Source of the DNA: UMGS1781 sp045650705
GTDB taxonomy: Bacteria > Bacillota > Clostridia > TANB77 > CAG-508
Reading direction: 5' to 3'
NCBI GenBank assembly: GCA_045650705.1
Contig: JAZRRK010000035.1
Coordinates: 1-11,610 of the forward strand
Length of the DNA: 11,610 bases
A program made the position numbers and the translations under genes. The notes below the pieces were generated by a model. It saw only the letters and a list, made by a program, of their open reading frames with translations, was not told where the DNA came from and ran no database searches. Below are positions 6,184-11,610 of this stretch, in pieces; the stretch's first letter is position 1; every line of letters starts with the position of its first letter.

Positions 6184-7098
6184 ATGAAAGAATTTAAAAT
6201 GGATTTTTATAGTCCAACAAATCTTAAAAGTTATAATTTAGATGAAAGCATGAGATATCAACTTTCAATGTTAGATAGTTTAGATGTTTTTACAAGATTA
6301 CATTCTGAAAATGTTGCAAATCTCACTTGTAGAATCTGTGAATACATGCATATGAAAAGCTATTTTACTATTTATAGTACAATTTGTGCTTATTTACATG
6401 ATATAGGTAAACAATTTATTCCACCAGAAATACTACAAAAAAAAGGAAAACTTACTGATGAGGAATATGAAAAAATTAAAACACATACAACTATTGGATA
6501 TAATATGTGTATGAGAGATGAAAAATTACGACCTTATTCTGCTGGCCCAATATATCATCATGAAGCTTTAAATGGAACTGGTTATCCTAAAGGACTTTCT
6601 GCCAATGATATTCCTTTAACTGGTCAAATTATACGAGTTGCTGATGAATTTGATGCTATAACAAGCAAAAGACAATATAAATCTCACATTGGAGTTTGTG
6701 ACACTCTAAAGATTTTAATAGATGAAACAAAACCAAATCTAGATATATCTAAAAAATTTGGAAAAATTAATCCAAAGGTTTTAAAAGCACTAATAAAAGT
6801 TATTATTGATGATACTGAATATGAACATTATAACTTGTCATTATATTTAGATTATCTCAAAAATGAAGTAAATAGATTGAAACAAATTAGACAATATATT
6901 TCTGAAATGAATAATTGTAAAGATGAAAATGATAAAGAATATTATTCTATTATTATAGATAAATCTTTTGGATCTGGTGAAAACCTTGAAAACTTCGAGC
7001 AAGTATTATCTGAATATGAACATGCTTATTCTATTAAACAAGAATCTATTCAAAAATTATATCAAGAATTAAAAGATATAAAAAAATTAAAAGTGTAG
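6184..7098 (+). CDS. HD-GYP domain protein, predicted cyclic-di-GMP phosphodiesterase
   Basis: A 304-residue cytosolic protein with an HD-GYP phosphodiesterase domain at about residues 25-185. All expected metal ligands are visible: His40 (RLHSENV), His72-Asp73 in HDIGK, His101 (KTHTTIG), His125-His126 in HHEALNGTGYP (125-135), and Asp154 (RVADEFDA). The family hydrolyses c-di-GMP or related cyclic dinucleotides. The DG of HHExxDGxGYP is NG here. The C-terminal ~110 residues are charged and probably helical, with no recognised domain, and there is no receiver, PAS or membrane part. A GTG at 6175 is in frame, but I prefer ATG 6184 because AGGTG (6173-6177) is well spaced for it. It is the only clear plus-strand gene here, divergent from the radical SAM operon and convergent with the cysteine desulfurase gene. 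Confidence 0.88.
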   Translation: MKEFKMDFYSPTNLKSYNLDESMRYQLSMLDSLDVFTRLHSENVANLTCRICEYMHMKSYFTIYSTICAYLHDIGKQFIPPEILQKKGKLTDEEYEKIKTHTTIGYNMCMRDEKLRPYSAGPIYHHEALNGTGYPKGLSANDIPLTGQIIRVADEFDAITSKRQYKSHIGVCDTLKILIDETKPNLDISKKFGKINPKVLKALIKVIIDDTEYEHYNLSLYLDYLKNEVNRLKQIRQYISEMNNCKDENDKEYYSIIIDKSFGSGENLENFEQVLSEYEHAYSIKQESIQKLYQELKDIKKLKV

Positions 7099-7105
7099 AG
7101 AAAGT

Positions 7106-7132
7106 GCACGTGAGAAAATCTCCGTGCCTTTT
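7106..7132 (+). terminator. Terminator between the convergent HD-GYP and cysteine desulfurase genes
   Basis: The stem GCACG-GAGA/TCTC-CGTGC (7106-7115 and 7119-7127) has one bulged T at 7111 and a 3-nt loop, and is followed by CTTTT on the plus strand. It starts 8 bp after the HD-GYP stop codon. On the minus strand the hairpin is followed by ACTTTCT, so it may also serve the desulfurase gene whose stop codon is at 7131-7133. Confidence 0.75.
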
Positions 7133-8279
7133 ATCTTTCTTTCCTAACCTCATTAACTATTCTTTCTATATTATCTACTAAAAAGTCTATATCCTCTTTT
7201 GTATTCTGCTCTCCAAAAGTTGTTCGAATTGAACTATTTAAATAATCTTGGCTTAAACCTATAGCAGTTAAAACGTGTGATGGCTCATTTGTGCCAGAAT
7301 TACATGCTGATCCTGTTGAAACACATATTCCTTGCTCATCTAATTTTAACAATATTTCATCTCCCTCAACATTTTTAAATGAAATATTTGCATTCCCTGG
7401 CAATCTTTTTGTTCTATGTCCATTTATTTTGATATCTTGTATCCTCTCTTGTACTTCTGTAATATAGTAATCTCTAAGCTGTTGTAGTTTATTATTATAT
7501 CTATCTAAATCTCTATATGCTATTTCTATGGCTTTTCCTAATCCAACAATTCCTGCAACATTTTCTGTTCCTGCTCTTTTATTCTTCTCTTGATGTCCAC
7601 CTTCTTGTATTTTATTAAATTCTATTCCTTCTCGTACATATAAAGCACCTACTCCCTTTGGTCCATAAAATTTATGTGCAGAAAGGGATAAACTATCTAT
7701 ATTCATATCTTGTACATCTATTTCTAAATTCCCAATAGCTTGAACACTATCTGTATGAAAATATATATTTCTTTCTCTTGCTATTCTTCCTATTTCTTTT
7801 ATAGGTTGAATTGTTCCTATTTCATTATTGGCTGTCATTATAGAAATCAAAATTGTTTTATCACTAATAGCATCTTTTAATTCCTCTAAACTTATTACTC
7901 CATCTTTATCTACATTAAGAAAAGTAATTTTAAAGCCTTCTTTTTCTAAAGATTTGCAAGTATTTAACACTGCATGATGTTCTATTTTTGTAGTAATTAT
8001 ATGATTCCCTCTGTTTTTTGATGCATATGCAATTCCTTTGATTGCTAAGTTATCACTTTCACTTCCACATCCAGTAAAATATATTTCTTTTGGTTTTGCA
8101 TTAATAGCTTTAGCTACTTTTTCTCTAGCCTCTTCTATTGCTCTCCTAGCCTTTCTTCCAATTCCATATATAGATGATGGATTGCCATATTCTACGCTAA
8201 AAAATGGTAACATTGCTTTTAATACTTCTTCTTTTACACCTGTAGTAGCTGCATGGTCAAAATATTTTATGCTATTCAC
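7131..8279 (-). CDS. nifS: Cysteine desulfurase (NifS/IscS family)
   Basis: PLP enzyme that removes sulfur from L-cysteine to give alanine and an enzyme persulfide, supplying Fe-S cluster assembly and thio-modifications. 382 residues, normal length. Visible: FDHAATT near the start, GNPSS, TGCGSESDNLAIKG, IEHHAV with the PLP-stacking His101, HTDSVQ with Asp177 and Gln180, SAHKFYGPKG with the Schiff-base Lys203, GGHQEKNKRAGTEN, and STGSACNSG with catalytic Cys326. The longer frame begins with TTG at 8294. I chose GTG 8279 because GGGAGGAG lies 5 nt upstream and the GTG overlaps the hemW stop in GTGA, a classical coupled junction. It is the last gene of the whiA-hemW-nifS operon. I cannot decide between a housekeeping IscS and a NifS role from sequence, and no IscU scaffold gene is in the window. 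Confidence 0.95.
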   Translation of the reverse strand: MNSIKYFDHAATTGVKEEVLKAMLPFFSVEYGNPSSIYGIGRKARRAIEEAREKVAKAINAKPKEIYFTGCGSESDNLAIKGIAYASKNRGNHIITTKIEHHAVLNTCKSLEKEGFKITFLNVDKDGVISLEELKDAISDKTILISIMTANNEIGTIQPIKEIGRIARERNIYFHTDSVQAIGNLEIDVQDMNIDSLSLSAHKFYGPKGVGALYVREGIEFNKIQEGGHQEKNKRAGTENVAGIVGLGKAIEIAYRDLDRYNNKLQQLRDYYITEVQERIQDIKINGHRTKRLPGNANISFKNVEGDEILLKLDEQGICVSTGSACNSGTNEPSHVLTAIGLSQDYLNSSIRTTFGEQNTKEDIDFLVDNIERIVNEVRKER

Positions 8280-9379
8280 ACAAACTCCTCCCAAACTAGA
8301 TTTGCTAAATCAATTCCTTTTTTAGTTAATTTTATATAGTTTGTGTCTATTTCTATCAATTTATTCTTAACTAATCTATTTAGCTCATCTCTATATATGT
8401 ATATGGGATTTTCTATAAATTTGTTCTTAAAGTCTTGTATATTAACTCCTGATATTTTTCTAAGTCCTAATAGCATATATTCTTTCATCTCTGAATCCTT
8501 ATCTTGTGTTTCGTGTATTATTTTTTCATTATTCTCTATATATTTTAATAAACTTTCTGTATTTGAGTATCTATTTTTATTTAAATATGAATGTGCAGCT
8601 AATCCTAATCCGATATATTCTTTTTGATTCCAACAATCTGTATTATGTTTTGATTCATACCCTTCTTTAGAAAAATTAGATATTTCATAATGTTTATAGC
8701 CTGACTTTTCTAAAGTATCTTTTACTTTCCAATACATTTCTCTTTCTAATTCTTCGTCTAATTGAACTAATTTCTTTGAATTTATCATTTCTTCAAGTTT
8801 AGTTCCTTCTTCAAGTATTAATGAATATACTGATATGTGTTCTGGTTTTAGTTTTATTACCTCTTTTAGACTATTTTCTACATCTTGCATAGTTTGGTTT
8901 GGTAAACCTATCATTAAGTCCACATTTATATTTTTAAATCCAACTTCTCTTGCTAATTCATATGTGTCTAAGAATTGTTTAAAATCGTGTATACGTCCTA
9001 TTTCATTTAAAAGATTATTACAAGTTGATTGTAAACCTATACTTAATCTATTTATACCTGAATTAAAATAGTCTTGTAATTTTTCTCTTGTTACTGTTCC
9101 TGGATTAATCTCTATTGTAATTTCTTCTGCAACATTTCCAATAGTACTTAAAATATCTACAATATATTTACTATCAATGTATGATGGTGTTCCACCACCT
9201 ATATATATTGTAGATATTTTAAATTTATCTAAATCATATTCCTTTATTTCTTTTTTTAATCTATCTATATATTCTTCTATAAAACTATCTCTATTGGCAA
9301 AAGATATAAAATCACAATAATAACATTTTTGCTTGCAAAATGGTATGTGAATATATAAACCTATTTCTTTTTTATCCAT
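8276..9379 (-). CDS. hemW: Radical SAM heme chaperone HemW-like protein
   Basis: A 367-residue radical SAM protein of the HemN/HemW group. The N-terminus LYIHIPFCKQKCYYCDF carries the cluster Cys15-x3-Cys19-x2-Cys22 with the following DF typical of HemW. Then come IYIGGGTPS (58-66), EINPGTVT, INRLSIGLQS, VDLMIGLPNQT and the C-terminal EYIGLGLAAHS, followed by a winged-helix-like HemW C domain. HemW was long misnamed oxygen-independent coproporphyrinogen oxidase; it is a heme-binding chaperone that inserts heme into acceptor proteins. The native job in an anaerobe that may lack heme enzymes is uncertain. Its ATG overlaps the whiA stop by 8 nt (ATGGATAA) with GAGGAA upstream, and its stop overlaps the next gene by 4 nt. 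Confidence 0.92.
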   Translation of the reverse strand: MDKKEIGLYIHIPFCKQKCYYCDFISFANRDSFIEEYIDRLKKEIKEYDLDKFKISTIYIGGGTPSYIDSKYIVDILSTIGNVAEEITIEINPGTVTREKLQDYFNSGINRLSIGLQSTCNNLLNEIGRIHDFKQFLDTYELAREVGFKNINVDLMIGLPNQTMQDVENSLKEVIKLKPEHISVYSLILEEGTKLEEMINSKKLVQLDEELEREMYWKVKDTLEKSGYKHYEISNFSKEGYESKHNTDCWNQKEYIGLGLAAHSYLNKNRYSNTESLLKYIENNEKIIHETQDKDSEMKEYMLLGLRKISGVNIQDFKNKFIENPIYIYRDELNRLVKNKLIEIDTNYIKLTKKGIDLANLVWEEFV

Positions 9380-10016
9380 TTTTTAATTCCTCAACTATAG
9401 TATTTATTTTAGTTAATCTATGACTTACACCAGATTTGCTTATTGGCTCTTTTAATAATTTGCCAATCTCATCATATGACAAGTCTGGATTTTTTAATCT
9501 TATTTCTGCTATCTCTTTTAAATTTTCTGGCAAAAGATTAAATTTTTTGTGTTGTTTAAGATATTTGATATTTTCTATTTGAACTTTTGATGCATCTAGT
9601 ATCTTATTCAAATTAGCTGTTTCGCAATTTACAAGTCTATTAACATTATTTCTTGCATCTTTCAATACTCTTATTTCTTCAAATCTTAAAACAGCATTAT
9701 TTGCACCTATCAATGCTAAAAATTCTGAAATTGCTTCCCCATCTTTCATATATATAATATATCCAGTCCCTTTTTTAGTTATTTTTGATTCTATATTAAA
9801 ATTATTTAACAAATTTATAAACTCTTCTGCTTTTTTCTTAGATTGGCATAATACTTCTAGATGGTAATCTTTATTAGGATCATTAATAAATCCTGATTGT
9901 ATAAAAGCTTCTCTAATATATAATCTTGCAATTTGTTCTTCTTGCTTCATACTACTATTAACATCCCACATTTTTAACTCTAACAATTCTTCTTTAACTT
10001 CAGACGCAAATGACAT
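9372..10016 (-). CDS. whiA: WhiA-family DNA-binding protein, short form lacking the first LAGLIDADG-like half
   Basis: A 214-residue protein; WhiA of Firmicutes is usually a little over 300. The family's first residues are kept (MSFASEVKEELLEL). The next ~100 residues, which normally hold the first LAGLIDADG-like half, are replaced by a ~15-residue linker. The second half is present: YIREAFIQSGFINDP (33-47), YHLEVLC, then the conserved block EEIRVLKDARNNVNRLVNCETANLNK. The C-terminal helix-turn-helix (about 155-205, LPENLKEIAEIRL to SKSGVSHRLTKI) is also present. WhiA regulates sporulation in actinomycetes and affects cell division in Bacillus; it binds DNA and has no nuclease activity. AGGAGG (10030-10025) fixes the start, and no frameshift is seen. 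It heads the overlapping whiA-hemW-nifS set rather than the usual yvcJ-yvcK-whiA neighbourhood. Confidence 0.9.
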   Translation of the reverse strand: MSFASEVKEELLELKMWDVNSSMKQEEQIARLYIREAFIQSGFINDPNKDYHLEVLCQSKKKAEEFINLLNNFNIESKITKKGTGYIIYMKDGEAISEFLALIGANNAVLRFEEIRVLKDARNNVNRLVNCETANLNKILDASKVQIENIKYLKQHKKFNLLPENLKEIAEIRLKNPDLSYDEIGKLLKEPISKSGVSHRLTKINTIVEELKNG

Positions 10017-10061
10017 AAATTTTTCCTCCTGAATTTGGTATATATATTATTTTGTATAATA

Positions 10062-11039
10062 TTACAAAAATCTATCTTCCTCTTTTTGTTTTTTTATGTT
10101 TTCACTTGAGAGAGTGCTTTCTAATTCTATTGTTGGGTGTACATCAACTTTTATTGAATCACGAAAGGTTGTTTTACTCATTGTTTCCTCTGTATTCTTT
10201 TCTATGTCTCTTCCTTCTGGTAATAATCTTGTACTTTTACTTGTTGTTATTTTTTTTATTTGATTATCAAAATATTGCTTCATCTTATAATTTCCAATTT
10301 TGATATACTTAGATAAATACCTATCTGCATGTATAATTTTATCAAAAACGACTCTTGACTTAAATTTTTTTTCGAATTGTGGAAATATTTTTGTAGCACT
10401 ATTCAATAATCTCTTTTCATCCCAAATTCTCCTATATAACTTTATTGTATTATTAATTATATCGTTTTTTGAAAATTCTTCTTGTATTCTATAAGAAATT
10501 TTTTGTGTAAGTTCAGGATACTCTTCAGATACAAGTATAAGTTCTCCTAATTTTATACACTTACTAACTCCTTCTGCATCTAACCAATGTTCTATTAAAT
10601 CACTATTATCTAAAGGCATTCCCTCTGGTCTTTCTGGATACCTATACATTTTTAGAGTACCTTCTTGTTCTGATTTTTCTAATTCTGTATATACATCTTG
10701 TATATACTCCTCTTTTATAACCTTTTGCGGTTTGTCTGTTACTACTTCTCCGGCCCATTGTGTTTTAGCTTCAAAATCTTTTCCATCTAATGTATATATA
10801 TTTGTATCTTTATGTAATCTGTCTTGAAATATCCCCGGCTTTCTTTCTACGAATATAATGGGATTATCTTCTTTACCAGTTCCACCAACCAAACAAAGCA
10901 AATCACCAATTTTCATAGACAATATCATTGCTAGTTCTTTGCTTGAAGTTGCATAAACATATGATATTCCATGTGTAGATTTATTAGGTTTTAATTCTGT
11001 AATTCCAGATTTTTTACTTCCATGATAAACATAATCCAT
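10062..11039 (-). CDS. Uncharacterised protein with N-terminal YHGS motif (possible ADP-ribosyltransferase-like fold)
   Basis: A 325-residue protein without a recognised name. Residues 3-35 read DYVYHGSKKSGITELKPN, then STHGISYVYATSS. This pattern (Tyr-His-Gly-Ser, a turn with Leu-x-Pro, then YVYAT at the next strand) resembles the first strands of ADP-ribosyltransferase and related RES/DUF3990-like folds, where the His contacts NAD. The later catalytic Glu cannot be pinpointed, so activity is not claimed. Residues 110-240 are mixed helical and charged, with EHWLDAEGVSKCIKLGE. The last ~60 residues are Lys/Glu/Ser-rich and probably disordered. No signal peptide or membrane segment is seen. 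An in-frame TTG at 11045 lies only 4 nt after AAGGAG; ATG 11039 at 10 nt is preferred. It has its own promoter and lies 45 bp upstream of whiA, possibly co-transcribed with it. Confidence 0.7.
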   Translation of the reverse strand: MDYVYHGSKKSGITELKPNKSTHGISYVYATSSKELAMILSMKIGDLLCLVGGTGKEDNPIIFVERKPGIFQDRLHKDTNIYTLDGKDFEAKTQWAGEVVTDKPQKVIKEEYIQDVYTELEKSEQEGTLKMYRYPERPEGMPLDNSDLIEHWLDAEGVSKCIKLGELILVSEEYPELTQKISYRIQEEFSKNDIINNTIKLYRRIWDEKRLLNSATKIFPQFEKKFKSRVVFDKIIHADRYLSKYIKIGNYKMKQYFDNQIKKITTSKSTRLLPEGRDIEKNTEETMSKTTFRDSIKVDVHPTIELESTLSSENIKKQKEEDRFL

Positions 11040-11096
11040 ATCCAATTATCTCCTTAGAATAAATTATTTCAATATACATTAGCCTTTCCTTATATG

Positions 11097-11125
11097 ATTT
11101 TAACATAAAACATATAAAAAAACAA
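11097..11125 (-). promoter_or_regulatory. Promoter of the YHGS-motif gene
   Basis: On the minus strand TTGTTT (11125-11120) and TAAAAT (11102-11097) are spaced 17 bp apart, with a start predicted near 11090. The leader of about 50 nt ends with AAGGAG before the ATG at 11039. The -35 lies in an AT-rich stretch just after the T-arm-like fragment at 11148-11163, marking the boundary of the rRNA-operon downstream region. Confidence 0.6.
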
Positions 11126-11147
11126 TTAATAATATTATTTTTATGTA

Positions 11148-11163
11148 TTGGACTTGAACCAAC
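11148..11163 (-). repeat. 16-nt direct copy of the tRNA-Asn T-arm
   Basis: TTGGACTTGAACCAAC at 11148-11163 is identical to 11393-11408, the T-arm of the tRNA-Asn gene, in the same orientation and 245 bp away. The flanks do not form the rest of a tRNA: no matching acceptor, D-arm or anticodon arm is found in register. It is therefore a tRNA remnant or one copy of an attachment-like direct repeat. Part of the identity reflects T-arm conservation. Confidence 0.6.
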
Positions 11164-11174
11164 TCCACCCCTTT

Positions 11175-11225
11175 AAAACTATGTGTTTCTTTTCTTGCCT
11201 ATGGCAATTAAGAAACACAAGTTTT
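11175..11225. repeat. Long imperfect palindrome H1 (two-storey hairpin)
   Basis: The outer stem AAAACT plus TGTGTTTCTT (11175-11180, 11182-11191) pairs with AAGAAACACA plus AGTTTT (11210-11219, 11220-11225), 16 bp with one bulged A at 11181. After a small internal loop (3/2 nt), an inner 5-bp stem TTGCC/GGCAA (11195-11199, 11203-11207) is closed by a 3-nt loop. There is no coding frame. It could fold in either transcript direction; the local U-run on the minus strand (GTTTTAAA) is too short for a clear terminator. Confidence 0.8.
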
Positions 11226-11231
11226 GGCAGC

Positions 11232-11278
11232 TTTAAAAGCTTTGCTTCTTCGTCCACTGGACGCGCAAAGCTTTTAAA
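11232..11278. repeat. Long palindrome H2 (two-storey hairpin)
   Basis: The outer stem TTTAAAAGCTTTGC/GCAAAGCTTTTAAA (11232-11245 and 11265-11278) is a perfect 14 bp. After an asymmetric internal loop (5/1 nt), an inner 5-bp stem CGTCC/GGACG (11251-11255, 11259-11263) is closed by a 3-nt loop. The architecture is the same as H1, 6 bp away, but the sequence is unrelated. No gene overlaps it. Confidence 0.8.
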
Positions 11279-11298
11279 CAGTTAACACCCTCGCGCAC

Positions 11299-11311
11299 GC
11301 GCTCGGCTGTT
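11299..11311 (+). repeat. 13-nt inverted copy of the tRNA-Asn anticodon arm
   Basis: GCGCTCGGCTGTT on the plus strand equals the minus-strand tRNA-Asn segment 11433-11421, which covers the 5' side of the anticodon stem and the GTT anticodon. In the rRNA-tRNA transcript (minus strand) this downstream stretch is therefore exactly complementary to the tRNA's anticodon arm. It lies in the one GC-rich patch of the region (11287-11311). Confidence 0.65.
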
Positions 11312-11340
11312 CCATATATCTTTGTTTAATTCAATTTTAA

Positions 11341-11386
11341 GAGCCAAAAGAAGAACCCATCTTTTGATGGGCTCTTCTTTTGGCTC
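11341..11386 (-). terminator. 21-bp hairpin starting inside the tRNA-Asn 3' end (probable processing or termination element)
   Basis: The arms at 11341-11361 and 11366-11386 with a TTTT loop on the plus strand form 21 bp. On the minus strand the single mismatch becomes a G-U pair (positions 11372 and 11355), so it folds best in the rRNA-tRNA transcript. The arm nearest the tRNA includes GAGCCA, the last six bases of tRNA-Asn with its CCA. After the hairpin the minus strand reads TTAAAATT rather than a U-tract, so it may mark 3' processing as much as termination. Confidence 0.65.
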
Positions 11387-11456
11387 CCCAAGTTGGACTT
11401 GAACCAACGACCTATCGGTTAACAGCCGAGCGCTCTACCGACTGAGCTATTGGGGA
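11381..11456 (-). tRNA. tRNA-Asn (anticodon GTT)
   Basis: Read on the minus strand, all arms are present: acceptor TCCCCAA/TTGGGGA, D-arm GCTC/GAGC, anticodon loop CTGTTAA with GTT at 11423-11421, T-arm GTTGG-TTCAAGT-CCAAC, discriminator G and an encoded CCA (11383-11381). The anticodon stem CTCGG/CCGAT has a C-U mismatch at its outermost pair. It follows the 5S rRNA by 16 bp on the same strand, so it is a distal tRNA of an rRNA operon. Confidence 0.96.
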
Positions 11457-11472
11457 ATATATAATAAAAAAA

Positions 11473-11588
11473 TCTGGCAACTACTTATCTTCCCAGCAAG
11501 GTATCTCGCAAGTATTTTCAGCATTTATGAGCTTAACTTCTGTGTTCGGTATGGGTACAGGTGTTTCCTCATTATCATTGTCACCAGA
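11473..11588 (-). rRNA. rrf: 5S ribosomal RNA
   Basis: About 116 nt on the minus strand. The terminal stem TCTGGTGAC/GTTGCCAGA closes the molecule. The conserved 5S core CCCATACCGAACACAGAAG, followed by TTAAGCTC, is present, as is the later TACTTGC/GAGATACC region. The 23S gene is expected beyond the right edge; 11589-11610 would be part of the 23S-5S spacer. The tRNA-Asn gene follows. Confidence 0.95.
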
Positions 11589-11610
11589 AAATCTTCTATG
11601 CACTTCTTTC

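Noticed and set aside
9372..10016. LAGLIDADG homing endonuclease
   Set aside because: The NNVNRLVNCETANLNK block and the C-terminal helix-turn-helix identify WhiA, a regulator that is not known as a nuclease.
10039..10067. whiA promoter TTGTAA-N17-TATATA
   Set aside because: Spacing is right, but the predicted start would fall next to the AGGAGG at 10030-10025, leaving almost no leader; AT-rich chance match likely.
11135..11170. A second tRNA gene suggested by the T-arm-like sequence
   Set aside because: Only the T-arm is present; no acceptor, D-arm or anticodon arm folds in register.
1..11610. CRISPR array, insertion sequence or integrase
   Set aside because: No regularly spaced repeats and no transposase or integrase motif in any frame; only remnants and palindromes are seen.

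Overview
The window is AT-rich chromosomal DNA. It looks like a low-GC, Gram-positive, probably anaerobic Clostridia-type Firmicute. The reasons are strong AGGAGG-type ribosome binding sites, a WhiA homologue, the MEP isoprenoid pathway, a stand-alone HD-GYP protein, a PflA-like radical SAM protein and HemW. Almost everything lies on the minus strand; the one clear plus-strand gene is the HD-GYP protein. The species cannot be named from this sequence.

Layout from left to right. Positions 1-257 hold a more GC-rich foreign remnant: a 5'-broken beta-helix protein ending at a REP-like GC-rich palindromic motif. A CBS-pair protein (264-707) and an unrecognised Tyr/Pro-rich protein (766-1296) follow. 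Then comes a compact ispF-ispE-ispD operon with its own promoter and terminator (3429 down to 1343), giving three consecutive MEP-pathway enzymes. An HNH nuclease with a ParB-like C-terminus sits in a self-contained promoter-gene-terminator cassette (4202-3472). A radical SAM protein and a short-chain dehydrogenase form a tight pair (5880-4208).

Between the radical SAM gene and the HD-GYP gene is a roughly 170-nt segment closed by a perfect 25-bp inverted repeat with a GC-rich conserved-looking core. It is probably a structured RNA of a family I cannot assign. The HD-GYP gene (6184-7098, plus) meets the whiA-hemW-cysteine desulfurase operon (10016-7131, minus) at a shared terminator. That operon has overlapping genes and an unusually short WhiA that lacks its first LAGLIDADG-like half. 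Upstream is an uncharacterised protein with an N-terminal motif like the ADP-ribosyltransferase fold (11039-10062).

The right edge is the end of an rRNA operon on the minus strand: 5S rRNA, then tRNA-Asn(GTT) with an encoded CCA. The 250 bp downstream hold a series of strong hairpins. They also hold two pieces of the tRNA-Asn sequence, one direct (T-arm, 16 nt) and one inverted (anticodon arm, 13 nt). The inverted piece would make the downstream transcript exactly complementary to the anticodon arm of its own tRNA. The best candidates for something undescribed are the 5919-6088 RNA and this post-tRNA element.
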